Source of the DNA: Zychaea mexicana
Lineage: Eukaryota; Mucoromycota; Mucoromycetes; Mucorales; Lichtheimiaceae
Length of the DNA stretch: 64,000 nucleotides
Assembly: GCF_025766255.1 (NCBI RefSeq)
Contig: NW_026516723.1
Coordinates: 1 to 64,000, forward strand
Reading direction: 5' to 3'
The position numbers were made by a program, and so were the translations under genes. How positions within the stretch are numbered: position 1 is the first letter of the stretch; every line of letters starts with the position of its first letter. This document shows positions 43,469 through 56,761 of this stretch, one piece after another. The notes under the pieces are model-generated. The model was not told where the DNA came from. It ran no database searches and saw only the letters and a program-made list of their open reading frames with translations.

Positions 43469-45490
43469 ATGAGAATATGTTATTATGATCTACTAAATGT
43501 TGAACGCACAGCAACTGATCTGGAATTAAAGAAAGCCTATAGAAAGCAGGCTTTAATATGGCATCCTGGTAAATTCTACATAACGATTTCTTCGTTTTAC
43601 CTAAATGTATTTTGAAAGTCGATCGGATCGCTTAAAACAAACAAACAGATAAGAATGGCGATCGGGTGCAAGAAGCAACCGAACGGTTTGCCATGATCCA
43701 GGAAGCTTATGAAGTACTTTCCGATGCCCAGGAACGAGCATGGTAAAAAAAAATACTGCTACTGTTACCACTCAACCATGTGCCAGAGAGTGGTTTCAAT
43801 GGCAACTGAATTAACGACTATTTTTTAATAAGGTACGACGGTCATAGAGATTCTATTCTACGTGGCGATGACGCAGCAGTTCATAAGGATAGCAGCGCAG
43901 GTACCACTTCCGAAGATTTAATGCGATACTTTAGCATGTCGGAAGTTCGAGGATTTGGCGATGATGACAAGGTATATATGCATATATCACAACAGTGATG
44001 GAGTACGTGAAAAGTTAGTAACATGAGATTCGCGTATATGATGTAGGGCTTTTTCGCTATATATCGCAAACTGTTTGACAAGCTTAATGAAGAAGAAGAA
44101 AGCGCCTACAACTATGATCCTCCTGAAAATGGAGACGAGTATACCCGAAACCCTTCGTTCGGTAACTCCAATACGCTTTTTGCCGACAATGACGGATACC
44201 GCGGCTATGGTGCATATGCGCGCGATTTTTATGCTGCATGGATGAACTTTAGTAGTGTCAAATCGTTTCAATGGATGGACAAGTGGCGGTTGAGAGATGC
44301 GCCAAATCGATTTGTGCGCAGAGCCATGGAAAAAGAGAACAAAAAGGCCCGGGAAGTAGCTCGCAAAGAATACAACGATACTGTGCGCGTAAGTCCCCTA
44401 AGATTGATATAAGAGAAGGTTGTGTGATGGAACGTAACGAACACAGAACTATGTATGGACAGAGCTTAGCAACCTTTGTGCGTAAACGTGATCCACGCTT
44501 CAAAAAGTATCAAGAAGAGGAACGTCAGCGCAGAGAAACTGCTGCTGCGGAGCAAAAGGCACGCGCGCAACGAGAAAAAGAAGAACAGCAGGCGCAGGCG
44601 GCGGCGTACAAGGAACAAGAATGGGCCAAAGTGGATCAAAGTAGCCTGGCAGCTGCGGGATACATGTCGGATGAAGCGGAAGAAGATGATGACGACGAGG
44701 ATGGTAGCGCCGAAGAAACGGATTTCTATTGTGTTGTTTGCGACAAGTTCTACAAGAGCGAGCAGCAGTATAGCAGCCACGAAAGCAGTCGAAAGCATCT
44801 GAAACTGGCGGAAAAGATGAAACGGGAGATGATGGCGGAAGAGGAAAACTTTGATTTTGCTACTGCTACCGAAACAACAACGCCAGAAACAGCAGCACCA
44901 GAATCTGATATGGATGCAAACGTGCCACTGCAAGGTGATGATGATGATGATGATGGTGGTGACACCATGGGGCAAGAGGACCTGAATCGCACAAAAACCT
45001 CAAAAAAGAAAAAGAAGGGCAAAAAGGCACCACGGTTTGGTATTGAACAGGAAGCAGAACCCAGAGAGAATGTGGATGAATTAAGTGCCCTGACAGCATC
45101 GCTTGAACTGGAGCAATCGCGACGGAGGCGACGGAACGGACGGAAAGAAGAACCAGGACCAGTAGCGACGCCTGCTGGAAACGATGAAGCGGATGGCGGC
45201 GAGGAAACAGCACCAGTGGAGACGGCCAAAATGAAGAGGGAGAAGCGCAAGGAAAAGAAGAAGCAAAAGGAAGAAAAGGCAGCAGCAGCGGTAAGGATGT
45301 CTATGCAATGCAAAAGGGGACTGAGTTTGTTAACCTCGCATTTTAACGCGTGTGTGTATGGTAGGAACTACTATGCAACGTTTGTAATGAGGATTTCTCA
45401 ACACGAAACCAACTGTTCAACCATATCAAAACCACTGGCCATGCGCTTGCTGTTCCTTTGAAGCACTCCAAAAATAAAAGGCAGCGGTAG
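43469..45490 (+). CDS. JJJ1: JJJ1/DNAJC21-type J-protein (six exons)
   Basis: Hsp70 co-chaperone of late 60S subunit maturation; in yeast Jjj1 helps release shuttling factors in the cytosol. Exons 43469-43568, 43649-43742, 43833-43971, 44047-44388, 44463-45290 and 45365-45490 give 542 residues. The J domain (about 1-70) carries HPDKN, encoded across intron 1. The middle has [20 protein letters not shown] and [10 protein letters not shown], typical of the family. A U1-like C2H2 finger [20 protein letters not shown] follows an acidic stretch. A Lys/Glu-rich region leads to a second finger ([19 protein letters not shown]) in the last exon, just as in DNAJC21. With NOP8 two genes upstream it forms a loose ribosome-biogenesis neighbourhood, probably by chance. 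Confidence 0.92.
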
Positions 45491-45934
45491 AATAAAAATA
45501 AGGCAAATTGCCATTGATACCCCTAACTCCATCTTTTTTTCATTTGATTAGCAAAATGGATAGATGGAAGAGAACGTTTTTCCAGAGCGGCTTCCGTGAA
45601 GTCCCGACGCTTGAAGCATAGGACACATTACGCCAGAAATTGACCAAACAAGGAAGGTTGATTGATTGCCTGGTCGGTGGTGGCGTGTGTGTTGCACACC
45701 TCTTGTTGGCCAAGAGGATCCGTTCTTGTTGTTGCTTCATTGTTATAAGCGGAGGTTAAGATGGAGGGGGGGCGGGGAGAGTTCACACGGATAGGTGCAG
45801 AAAAGATCTGCTTACGAATTAAGAAAGTGCAATAAATAGAGTGTTTTGACGAGCATGATTTTCTTTTTTCTTTTTTCCTCTGCTTCTTGGAGCTCCCTCT
45901 TACACTTCTTTACGCAGCAACATCCGTTATTCCC
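45491..45934. promoter_or_regulatory. JJJ1-LSC1 spacer and LSC1 promoter
   Basis: About 440 bp. No supported gene. A pyrimidine-rich run at 45864-45900 leads into the LSC1 start, as is common for 5' leaders in this window. Confidence 0.4.
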
Positions 45935-47479
45935 ATGATTGGTTCTAGCAGTAAATCAGCAGCGGCAGCAGCTATGCGTGCCACCAGTGCAGCAGCGAGT
46001 ATGGCTAAAATCCTCAATTGTGCTTTTGGTTGGGCACAGATCGGTTTACTAACGCTCTTTGTTACAAAACAGCTGCCTGTCGAAACACCTTTACCGTCAA
46101 CGCCGGATACGAGTCAACCATCCAAAACCTGAAGCTCACTGCAAACACGCGTGTGATGTGTCAAGGAACGGGCAAACAGGTACACATGCAGTGATATTCA
46201 CCATCATCATCAGCATAGTAATACATTGTTCTTACACTTATGTCACTCCTATCCAAACAACGTACAGGGAACCGCACAAATGCTCGAAGCTATCAAGTTT
46301 GGCACGAATTTTGTCGGCAGTGTCTCTGCGCGCAAGGCTGGAACAGCACATTTAGAGAGACCTGTAGTCGGCAGCGTGCGAGAGGTAAGGCATAAGGAGA
46401 AGAGACACCTGCTTGTGTATGATGTTGTGAGTGCTCCGAGGAGGCATTTCTGACAACGAGAACAATGAAATACAGGCAGCTGAGGTGTTGCGACCGGATG
46501 CCACGGTTGTCTACGTCCCCCTTGCTGGTGCCGCTGACGCATTCATGGAAGCCATTGAGGCCGAGATCCCATTGATCGTATCGGTGACCGAAGGCATTCC
46601 ATTCATGGATATGGCACGCGTCAAAGCAGCATTGCTGAGCCAGAACAAGTCGCGTTTGGTAGGCCCCAACTCGCCCGGCATTGTGTCTCCTCTAGCTGGC
46701 TGCAAGATCGGCATCATGCCCAACCGTATCTATAGCCCCGGCAACATTGGCGTCGTTTCACGTTCCGGTACCTTGTCGTATGAGGCAGTGCAGCAGCTTA
46801 CGCAGCTAGGCATGGGCCAAACCTTGTGTGTGGGCGTGGGCGGTGATCCTATCAACGGCACCAACTTTATCGATGCGCTGAAAATCTTTTTGGATGATGA
46901 CAAAACCGAAGGTGCGTGTGAGACCGAGAGGAGTGTGTTTGTGGCCAAGGTGACACGAGAGTGGATTGGAGGGCGCGAGAGAGAAAGAGGGTTTACATCT
47001 GATAAGACCCTTTGCGCACATAATAGGCATCGTGATGATTGGCGAGATCGGTGGCAGTGCTGAAGAAGAGGCTGCAGAATTCTTGAAGCAATACAACTTT
47101 TCAAGAGAGAAGCCGAAGCCTGTGGTGTCCTTTATTGCTGGCTTGACCGCTCCTCCTGATCGTCGTATGGGTAGGTTTGACATTGCTGTTTCTATCTACT
47201 ATCTGTGCAAAACAAAGAGACTAATGGCGCGTACCTCTTAGGACACGCTGGTGCTATTGTGTCGCACACGGGCAAGGGAAATGCGCCGGATAAAATAAAC
47301 GCATTGCGAAATGCAGGTGTTGTGATGGCACGGGCTTTACCTTTTGTCGGTGTTACCCTGCAGCAGGTACGTTTGCTGTTTTTGTTGGATCATGATGTGT
47401 GGTTGTTTCATGTGCTCATACGCTCTATCTTCTTGCTGTGCAGGAAATGATCAAGGCCGGATTAATGGAGAAGCAGTGA
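45935..47479 (+). CDS. LSC1: Succinate-CoA ligase alpha subunit, mitochondrial (seven exons)
   Basis: TCA-cycle enzyme subunit coupling succinyl-CoA cleavage to ATP or GDP phosphorylation, with a beta subunit encoded elsewhere. Exons 45935-45998, 46073-46179, 46268-46384, 46476-46911, 47027-47170, 47242-47366 and 47444-47479 give 342 residues. The Ser/Ala/Arg-rich start ([20 protein letters not shown]) is a typical mitochondrial presequence. The CoA-binding part has [10 protein letters not shown]. The ligase part has [36 protein letters not shown] and GIGGDP-like GVGGDPING. The phosphohistidine loop is split by an intron (RRMG and [12 protein letters not shown]). The exact first donor (45998) was chosen because it keeps phase and presequence; a slightly different first exon is possible. 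Confidence 0.92.
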
Positions 47480-47799
47480 TCGCTGTCTTTCAACCCTTAC
47501 ACCTGTTGCTTACCCACCCTCCGCTTGCCTTGTGTCAGTACAGTTCTAGTAGAGTACATGCTTGCCTTTTTCCCTTACAGACGCCCTAGATAGTAATATG
47601 TATATGTACAGTTTGAAATAACAATTTAAAAACAATTCGGGTTCCTCGTGATTATCCGTTCTCTCACACAAATCGATTTTGTTACCTCTAATAAACAAAA
47701 TCATTATCACTGTTACCTTCTCTTTCATTCCCAGTACCTTTTTTCGCATTTGCATATAAAAGTAATCGCCTCAATCAAATTGCTCTTTTTGCACACAAA

Positions 47800-48288
47800 A
47801 TGACAGCGCCATCCACATCGTCGACTGCCGTTTCAAACAGCAACAAACGAGCAACTGTTCCCTCAATTCGCTCATGGCTCCAAACCTTACTAGCCACCAA
47901 ATCACGACCTCAAGAACTACGACAAACAGTGATTACGCTCACATCGTACATGACGATTAGCATTCTCGCACTCTGTACAGTAACCACGTTGTTTTGTTTC
48001 TTTCTCGCCGTCAGTGTATTTGACGATCTCGTACGCAAGACAGCTCCTAGTCAGCTATGGCAAAAGACCAAAGATCGTGGACTGAGGATGGTGGACTGGG
48101 TTTCCATCCTTGACGAGGTCCGGGTTCACCTGACACATTTGGCCGAGTTTGAGCAGGAGAAGCGCGAGTCTTGGCCTTTCAACCAGATCGATTCTGACAG
48201 GTTTCATGACCTGGTCACTGCAGTCACCGATTATCTGCATGATTATGTCCACACAAATCGCAAACAACAACAACAACAACAACAATAA
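47800..48288 (+). CDS. Hypothetical small membrane protein with polyQ C-terminus
   Basis: Single-exon frame of 162 residues starting at the first ATG after a pyrimidine-rich leader. Residues 1-20 are Ser/Thr-rich, one hydrophobic span lies at about 44-74, then a soluble part with LWQKTKDRGLRMVDWVSILD, ending in seven glutamines (CAA repeats) before TAA. No family is recognised. The coding composition, the gene-like leader and its position between LSC1 and a long spacer support a real gene. Confidence 0.6.
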   Translation: MTAPSTSSTAVSNSNKRATVPSIRSWLQTLLATKSRPQELRQTVITLTSYMTISILALCTVTTLFCFFLAVSVFDDLVRKTAPSQLWQKTKDRGLRMVDWVSILDEVRVHLTHLAEFEQEKRESWPFNQIDSDRFHDLVTAVTDYLHDYVHTNRKQQQQQQQ

Positions 48289-50747
48289 GGCTCCTTGTTT
48301 TCGTCATGAGCCTTGTATACCCCTTCCCAAAGACAGGAACTCCCATTTGCTTTACATCATCATCACCCTCTATACCCTCTCATCTGTATACAATGAAACC
48401 TTTGTTTCTTTCTCGTGGGATGCATATATCACTGTCCAACTAATGTTACATCATAAACATCACCTGCTGCACTACTCTTCTTTGTTGTCCTCATGTGATA
48501 GCTAAAGGGGTTATTACATGTTGCACTGGCTGTTGGGATGCGTAAGAAGTTTATATAATAGTCAATTTTTTCTGTTTGAAACTAATAGAGCTCTATGCTC
48601 TGACATAAATAATCAATAACACTTTGCATATAATAACAGCTTTCCTATTATACCGCTTTTCATGTAATGTTATTCAAATTAGACGTGTGCTGCCCTGTTG
48701 CTGTCTCAATAACCCTATTTCGCTGACTGTGTGATTAATTGGATGTGGCAGTTGGCAAAATATAACCCTTTGTTGCTGCACAGGTCAACAAATTGCGTCT
48801 AGACTATTGTGCATGACTTTGATTCCTTTCTTGCCATTCTGAATGTGCTGTACATATGGATGTCCTTTGGTGTGGATGCGACGGTTGCGACTTGATGACG
48901 ATGTTGTGGTTAACCTTTAAGAGCCATCCGATGTCGATTACTACAGTCCATTTTACAGTATATGTACGTTTAGAATACAGTAAAGCGGCACATTCGAAAA
49001 GCAATTACATTACTCACCAATATGATCATTCTCGTCATCATTTCTTGCACAGTTATTGTGAATCATTCTTTTGCTGTGTGGTTGGATAATTTGATGAGAT
49101 GTGGTGCATGTTGACAGATAGAACAAGTTCTTCCATTGGTACAGTATACAATCATCGTCTTTTTTCTTTGCCGGTGTGATGTACATGTAGTACGACATCA
49201 GTGAAGACAAAACAGACGGTATCATCTGCAAATATTATAGCTGTTTTAGAATATATGTAAGTACATGGTGGGTCCTATCTTATAATAAGAATGATGGATA
49301 GCAGCATTGTATTAACCTTCTTCTCCTTTAATTTTGCTCACCCTCGCTGCTATTCTCGATGTCTGCATGCACACTTATATATACGTATAACTCTTTTTCC
49401 TTTCAACTACACTTTATGATATCCTGCATATACACTTTTTATATTCTTAGCCATCCACATTTATAGCACTATTCTACGCTAGCATTTTTTCCCCTATTGC
49501 AATCACATTCTCATATACTAGTATCTCTCCTCCACAACTGTATCTCTGGGAAGTGACCACATGCCCATAGGCGCCACATGCCCATAGGCGCCGGTCCATT
49601 CCCATAATAGACATAAATTTAAACCTATATCCCAATGATAGTGTCTCTTGTTGTGCACTTCTTGAGATCTACATACACTTACTGTAAGTAGTATACCATG
49701 TTCCGTATTCGCATAGCAAACGATCACATGCAGAAACGATATCATACTGCGTACAACCCAGAGATGTATGTATTAGTCATGGCGTGAGAACTACAGCATG
49801 GTCAGGTTTTCATTATTTCCATGTGTCCTTTTGTATTCTTCATTCTGCTTCATACTACTTGTATAACGATCTTTTACATATTGTTGTCAGCTAGTATGAT
49901 ATTAGCATTTATTAAGGATTTAGTGACACCAACATAGTTCATGATTGACGCGCCGTCACAACAAGGTCAAACTGCCGAAGTATCCTGTAGTTGGATGGCT
50001 CTTTGTTTGTACAGTATACACGAATAGAAGTGAGTACATACACGAAGATTGTTTGTATTTCTATTGTTGATAGTGGTGGTACAAATACCTTGAATGCCTG
50101 GGTTACGGAGCTGTTTGTGAATCCGTCCCTCCCCGCCTTTTCTTACAAAATAAAGTTGCCTTTTCCCCTTCTTCCTTCATCATGGCGGTGATATATGGTG
50201 ATGCAACATCATTGTCATCGCCTTAGATGGATGACGCGGTGGTCAAAAAATACAAAATATGATATAGCAAGATCTAGACAGAGAAAATAGAACGGAGGCA
50301 ATAGAGAGTCGCTGAATCAACGTTTCAAGTATCGATACTCTTAATTAACCTTAGCTATCCGCAGAGCATTACTGTTATCCGCTCTGTCCGCCTGCAATGA
50401 CAGTGTGTTACGTATAGAAAACATAGTATTTGTGCACCCCGATGAGGCGCGCTTTTCAAAGTGGAAGGGTAGGATGATCATTGGTTTCTGTTTCCTTTTT
50501 TTAAAATGTTTTATCGTCGAGCATTTTGCACCCTTTTCTTGTTGTGGATTTAACATCTCCAGACTGCATATGTAAAAAGGACACGAGAGAATCGACTCCC
50601 TGCTATACAGAAACAGCTAATACATGGTAAAAAATATGAAATGCATTGTTTACGTAAATTGCGTTTCAAGTTTTTTTTCTTTCTTGGAAAGGAGATAGTA
50701 CCGTTATTAGATTTTGTTCTACTTGATTGTGACGGAAAGCAGAAGGG
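48289..50747. other. Long intergenic region, about 2.5 kb
   Basis: AT-rich. No supported gene or RNA. It contains one exact 17-bp direct repeat (49557-49590). It ends at the MATE promoter. Confidence 0.5.
49557..49590 (+). repeat. 17-bp direct repeat, two copies
   Basis: CCACATGCCCATAGGCG occurs twice back to back (49557-49573 and 49574-49590). Too short to assign a role. Confidence 0.9.
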
Positions 50748-50755
50748 TATAAATA
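50748..50755 (+). promoter_or_regulatory. TATA box of the MATE gene
   Basis: TATAAATA lies 92-99 bp before the ATG at 50847, followed by a pyrimidine-rich leader (50805-50840). Confidence 0.6.
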
Positions 50756-50846
50756 CCGAACAATTCGTGTGTGTATGTGTACGTTGTGTATGTAGTTTGT
50801 TTTCATTGCTTTTTCTCCCTTACTTTTTCTTTTCAACTTTCCTGAT

Positions 50847-53426
50847 ATGCAAATTCAAGCGCGACTTTTCGAATTTTGGCGGCAGGGACGCAGCATTTTT
50901 ACGCGAAATCGCAGTGGCAATGATGACAACGAACGTACCACCTTGTTATCGAGCCAAAAGAAATATGACGGCAAACCTTTGCTCAAAGGAAGCTGTGGAG
51001 CTGCTACCACTTCTTGGAGCGATAGTGCTGTCGATTTGACTCAGTTCGTTAAGAGAGATGAAAACTGCTGGTTGTTGCAAGACGTCAAAGATGAGACTAA
51101 AGCCATTCTAAACTACACTTGGCCTTTGCTTGTTACGTTTGTCATCGGCAAGGGAATGGGTTTGGTGGACGTTTGGTTTCTCGGGCGCCTAGGATCGGAA
51201 GGTTACTATGATTCGGGTTTATATATGCGAGCATCAGCTTCAGCGGCAGCATCATCATGATTATAATTGTTTTTCCCCTTTTTCCCATTTAATTTATAGT
51301 GATGGCTGTAGTAAGCCTTGGTAATCTTTGGTCGACAGTTGCAGGGTTGGCCTTCGGCAATGGACTCTTGACCGGTATTTATCATAAATCTTCTTTTTGA
51401 CAACATTGATATAGCCAGTGGTAGTGTGGATGGTGCATAATATGTAAGAAATCATATAAAGCTAAACTCAGTGATGACACATAACATGACCCGTCCAATA
51501 TAGCCATTGATACCCTGGTCGCTCAGGCATTCACAGGTGCGAGTGACCAAAAAACGTTGGGCATCATTCTTCAGCGTGGTATCCTTATTATGGGCTTCCT
51601 AGCATTACCAATATGCTTACTATGGTAATTTTAAGACCAGAAGGAACACTATATAGCAGTAGTGATATGGTGGCCTTCGGGTAATAACATACGGATTCGT
51701 CTAGGATATACACAGAGTCGATCCTTATCAACGTCATGGGACAGGAACAGCATCTGGCACACCTTACACAGTCCTACATCTATGTATGTATGCCCCTTGT
51801 GTATCCTATATTTGTATCGACAGCCATTCGCAAATTTTTACAAAGCCTTGGTCAGTTTATAGTAATCTCTTTTAAGATGCAGAGACTTGATGATGATGAT
51901 GATAAGAAAAAGAGACAGGGACCCCTTGCCATCATCACCAGGGTGGCAACAAAATTTAACTTTAATGATTTGTATTAGGTCACATGCGCGTCACCATGCT
52001 GATGATTCTGGCCATCTTCCCATTCAATTGTCTTTCAAACTATATTTTTCTTCGAGTGCTTGATCTTGGATACCTTGGCGCCGCATTTCACTTTGCATTT
52101 TTTCATGGCGCAATTTTGGCCATTTATACGTTGTTTTTGTCGTTTGGTACCGATTTCTGGAGCACCTATTGGCCAGGCTGGCGCGTACAAGCATTTCATC
52201 ACTGGGAACCGTTTCTGAAGCTCGGTATGTTTTTTCCTGCGATGTGATATTTTTCCGTGTGCCCCTCAGATCACTACTGAGTTACAGTATGATGTCTGTT
52301 GTTCAGCATCATCTTCCACCCTTGTCACATCATCATGTTGATATCATAAACTTACGATCCATATCCTTAGGTATTCCCGGCATGCTCAGTGTAGCTACAG
52401 AATGGGCTTTTGAGGTCTGTGCCCTTTTGACAGGTAATATCACTGCTAGTACTACTCCTTTACAGTCAATCTAATAGCTTACACCATGTAAAACTATCCC
52501 CTACCACTCGCCCCCCCCCTAATGACTCCAAAATTGAACATACCAATTACTGTACATAATAGGTGCCCTGGGAAAAACAAGTTTAGCGGGGCAGTCCATC
52601 ATTCTTTCAGTCAATGCGTTACTCATAATGATTCCCTCGTAAGGTTACATTTTCAGGAAGGCTCTTGATTAACACCGTACTTACTATATATGCTCTATGG
52701 GTAATAACCGCTGTTATGATGTTGTTAGAGCACTATCCAGCGCTGTCGCTGTCCGAATCGGCCATCATGCTGGAGCAAACAGACCTGCAAAGATCCAGAT
52801 GTGTTTTACAATATCAGTGATGATGGGCTGCATTGCCATCTTGTTCAATGCATCTTTGATGTACTTTTTTAAGCATCAGATCGCCACGCATTTTTCGATG
52901 GATCAAGGCGTGGTTCGAGCAGCCGAAGAGCTAATGCCTGTAGCGGTACTATCACATATATTCACGGTATGTAGTAGGAAAATGAGATCTACTATCTCAT
53001 TTCATTTTAAATATATGTGGCAAACTCATCTCGCTGGCTCGCCGTATTTTCTTTTGCTACTAGGGTCTAAGCGCTGTTTTTTCGGCTACATTGAATGCGT
53101 TAGGCAAACAGCCGATTGTCGCCGCCTTTAATTTGTCTTCCTATTACGCTGTTGGCTTGCCCTTTGGTCTATGGATGACATACAGTTACGGTTGGGGCTT
53201 AATCGGTGTCTGGTCAGGTGTTGTCATGGCCGGATTCATTAAGTGCGTTGGTGAAGGCGCCATTTTGTTCTTCGTCATTGATTGGGAAGCAGAGTGTCGT
53301 CAAAGCAGTCGTCGAATCGGTACACAGGAGATATTACCTACCTTACCATCGACTACTACTACCGTCAACAATACAACAGCGACAACAACAAAAAAAAGGA
53401 AACCGTCTTCTTCATTCTCACATTAA
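50847..53426 (+). CDS. MATE-family multidrug/toxin extrusion transporter (nine exons)
   Basis: Predicted proton- or sodium-coupled antiporter exporting organic cations or metabolites. Exons 50847-51201, 51300-51374, 51504-51624, 51705-51850, 51979-52224, 52371-52433, 52563-52638, 52729-52966 and 53064-53426 join in frame to 560 residues. After a soluble N-terminus of about 85 residues, MATE hallmarks follow: PLLVTFVIGKGMGLVDVWFL, SLGNLWSTVAGLAFGNGL, DTLVAQAFTGASDQKTLGII, IPGMLSVATEWAFEVCALLT, AVRIGHHAGANRP and AFNLSSYYAVGLPFGL. About twelve membrane spans are expected. The C-terminus is a Thr/Asn-rich tail. The sequence style is of the eukaryotic MATE branch, close to yeast Erc1/Ythl proteins and plant DTX. 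Substrate unknown. Confidence 0.93.
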
Positions 53427-56400
53427 TTGCAAGTGGACCGACAGCTGTTGGTACATAGAATACATAATATCATGCTATACCACGACAATGCTGATTGGTG
53501 GAAAAATGCTTCTTTTATACTCAATGTGTACACCCTCTACTTTTACGGTTTTCGTAAAGCTATCCTACATACATATATAGTACAGTATAGCCTGTCACGG
53601 TTTGACCTTGTCGTCATTAAACCCTTATTTTCTTCTATACAAATCCTTTGCAAAGAAAGTATCAATCTGTAAAAGTAAAATTAAATGCTATTACTCTTGC
53701 ACTCTAGCCTGTTCTACATATGCGGTACATACTAAAATAATTTATGTAGATGCGCTGGGTCCACGAGTAACCCGGAAGCCAGTGATGAGGAACTATAACA
53801 CAACTACAGTATGAATTGTCATCTCCCGCGATCCGTCCCAATTAGAAACATATAATACCTCCTCGCCAATTGACGTTTCTCTGTTGGTTATAACGACTTT
53901 CTCTTTCAAGCACCTTCACTCTTCTGTAAACCTTGATAGTTAGATATAACAAAGTGGGCACATATGCTTCCAAATAGCCAACATTCGTTTCCTGTATGAA
54001 TTGAATAACTTCCAATTTGTAGAATAATTTATACTATCGTGTATAATGCAAATAAAAGCACATTTGACAATTTCAACCCCCCCCTCCCCATTAATAATCG
54101 CGACTACTAGTCTACTAGTAGTAGTAGTCAGTCTCTGGTATTAGCCTTTCCTAAACAATGCGCGACCATTGCTGATGAGTCGAGTCTATGTACTCCGCAT
54201 GGATGACCATATATGCATGTACAATACTGAGAAAATAGAATAGAGGAATGTATTTATTACTGCCCAAAACGTATGTAGGCGTCTCTTTGAATATTCACCA
54301 CGACTGTGAACGTTTTGTGCATGCTCGGTCTCCTGCAAAAGCTTGTATATTGGTCCAGAAGAACAGGCTAACTCAAAAGAAAGGTAGGCTTCATTGTTGC
54401 TCAAGATCCTAATTTTAGATCATTAATGCCTTCGGCAATGCCGATGGTGTCAAATGAGATCAATAACCCGTGAGAAAAAAAGTGACATTAAATCGATGCT
54501 TGTTGCCAATATCTATTCGTCACGTAGAGTAAACCGGTTTATGTCCAAACAGGCTCATTGAATGGGAAATAACAAAATGCTCGCTGACGTGCTTTGGTAA
54601 TATATTTTCCCACGCGGTAAGTGATATCACTCTCAAGTGAGATCGTATCTGTATTACTGCAGCATAACCTAAACAACGTGCCAAAGCCATTCAGTGACAT
54701 ATAAAAAGAAGTATGTACCAATGTGTGGTGCCACACTAATGCACTTATTTTTCCCACGGGTTCAAAAATCCGCTTTTCAAACAGAAAGGTCGCAGATGCT
54801 TTCTGACGGATGATAGCAGAATTGGATTCGGACAAGCTTGTTCTTTCGTTGTTACATCAGTACTGTGCTTACTAGGGAGCTAACTGAAAAGTCTACATAG
54901 CAACAGTATGGTTTTTGCAGTAGATGTATGTATCTTGCTTTGTTGTGCAATTTTCTTGATAAAGCAGTACCAGGTGGCTGCTTCCTTTTACGTAACCGTG
55001 TGCGTGCGTGCCAAATGAGAACAAGGCGCCGGATTGTTTTAAATCATGCGAAAAAGAATAATGAAGAAGAAAGAAACACACCAGATACTTTTGAAAGTAC
55101 AGTCTGTTATCATATTGATCTCGTTGATGGTGGTTTCTAATACAGCTACTGGGTATATTGAAACACGGCAAAACATGCATTCTTGTAGGTAGATCCAAGA
55201 CCCGACCTGTTATATATTCAAGTTAAAAGCGATTCATGTGCGTGCACTGACAACATAGCAAAGTTCTTGTTCACCTAATCTCTTCTTTTGCAATCTTTTG
55301 CAATAAAAGTGAGGAAAGAAATATAACGCCACCATTGTTAAACCGACTCATCTCAAAAGTAACAGCGGTGGGCGAATAGGAAACCTGGAGATGAACGTCC
55401 ACTGTATACTGTTCGCTTAACATAATAACAACTGTAGTTAGGCTTGTCATCAATCAATCAAACAGCACTTCATGAGAGAAAACCGTACAACTCATAGAAA
55501 GCAAAAATACTAGTCATCACCCTCCTCTTTCTTAATACACATTCAGTTTTGAAACGTTGGAAAGTGAAAGCCGTAGTAAATCACAAGATTTTCCCAAGTG
55601 TGCTCGCCCGTATTTGAAATGAAACCATATGTTAGAGTTTGGAGGTTTTCAACGTCAAGGAGATCGCTCTCTCTCTCTCTGTCTCTCCCACAATAAGAGA
55701 TATCATTTCCATATATGCCATGTACACATATTCCATTGATTGTAATACTACCTTGGTAAGGTTTTCCTTTATGTTTTTTGCCACAGTACTTGCATCTTGT
55801 AGCCTACTATTGAAAGCAACCTCTTTTGTTCCGTGGCACTCGAGCTAAAAGGACCCAAGATAGAGTTCCCAAATTCCGAACTGTGGTTGGTTCGTTCCCG
55901 AAAATAGTAATCGTCGGTGCGGAGGTTATGGAAGCCAAGCCAAGCAAAACAAAAACAACAAACAAGGTTCGATCAGTGATATTAATAATAAGCTTTAAGT
56001 GACGAATTGCTCATTGATGTGCATGTAATCTCCACTGTAACTCAAGCTATCATCGTGTGCTGTGTAATATTCCAGTAAGCATATACGAAAAAAAACGGGT
56101 TCCCTCATCCAGAAACAACACTAAACCGCATGACATAGCAGTCGGATTTGCGGTGCAAAAGGGATCTCTTTTTGAATGGTCTTTTTTTTACGATATTTTT
56201 CCAGAAAAGGAATTTTTTTTGCAACAAGGGCGGGACTCAATGGATGTTGCTAGGGCCTACTAATACCTGCGATGATGGTTTTGAATCAGTTGCTATAGCA
56301 ACAAAAAATCTGTTATCAGCAAGAGAGCGACCGGACCTCCCGAAAGTTGCTAACCAACTGGGAGTGGGGGGGGGGCAGGTGGGACATGAGTGCGTCTGCC

Positions 56401-56550
56401 TTGTTATGGCATATCATGAAACCAAACGACGGATGATCGTTGCGCTCACTCTTCTGTTGTCCTCTCCGGCTTTGACGATAAGCGGGGTGAATCTGATTGG
56501 TGGATTGCTGAATATCATTGACAGGACCCCCGTTCCCTCCGCATACAATA
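53427..56550. other. Long intergenic region, about 3.1 kb
   Basis: No supported gene. Contains a TAG/CTAG-rich patch at 54104-54128, a CT microsatellite at 55668-55682 and a G-run at 56366-56375. The longest frames (for example 54539-54835 minus) show no domain or plausible exon joins. It could be mostly regulatory or decayed sequence. Confidence 0.5.
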
Positions 56551-56558
56551 TATAAAAA
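56551..56558 (+). promoter_or_regulatory. TATA-like box of the cyclin gene
   Basis: TATAAAAA about 205 bp before the ATG at 56762, followed by a long polypyrimidine leader. Confidence 0.45.
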
Positions 56559-56761
56559 CTTGGCTTTTCTTTTTTTTTTCCCCGCCTTTTTTTTCGTTTA
56601 CTACCCTGAGCTTCCGTTCCACCACCACCCACCCCTCCGTCAAAAAGAAAAAAGTCTTCTTCCCTCCCATATCCCTTGCATTGTCATCTCCATTCTTCCT
56701 CCCTTCCTCATAAGCATAATCATCCTGCTCTCCATACACCCCTCTCTCACATCAATTCACC

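Noticed and set aside
44466..45313. Long minus-strand open frames opposite JJJ1
   Set aside because: They mirror the Lys/Glu/Ala-rich coding strand, show Leu/Ser/Phe low complexity and no domain; JJJ1 motifs and splice sites clearly put the gene on the plus strand.
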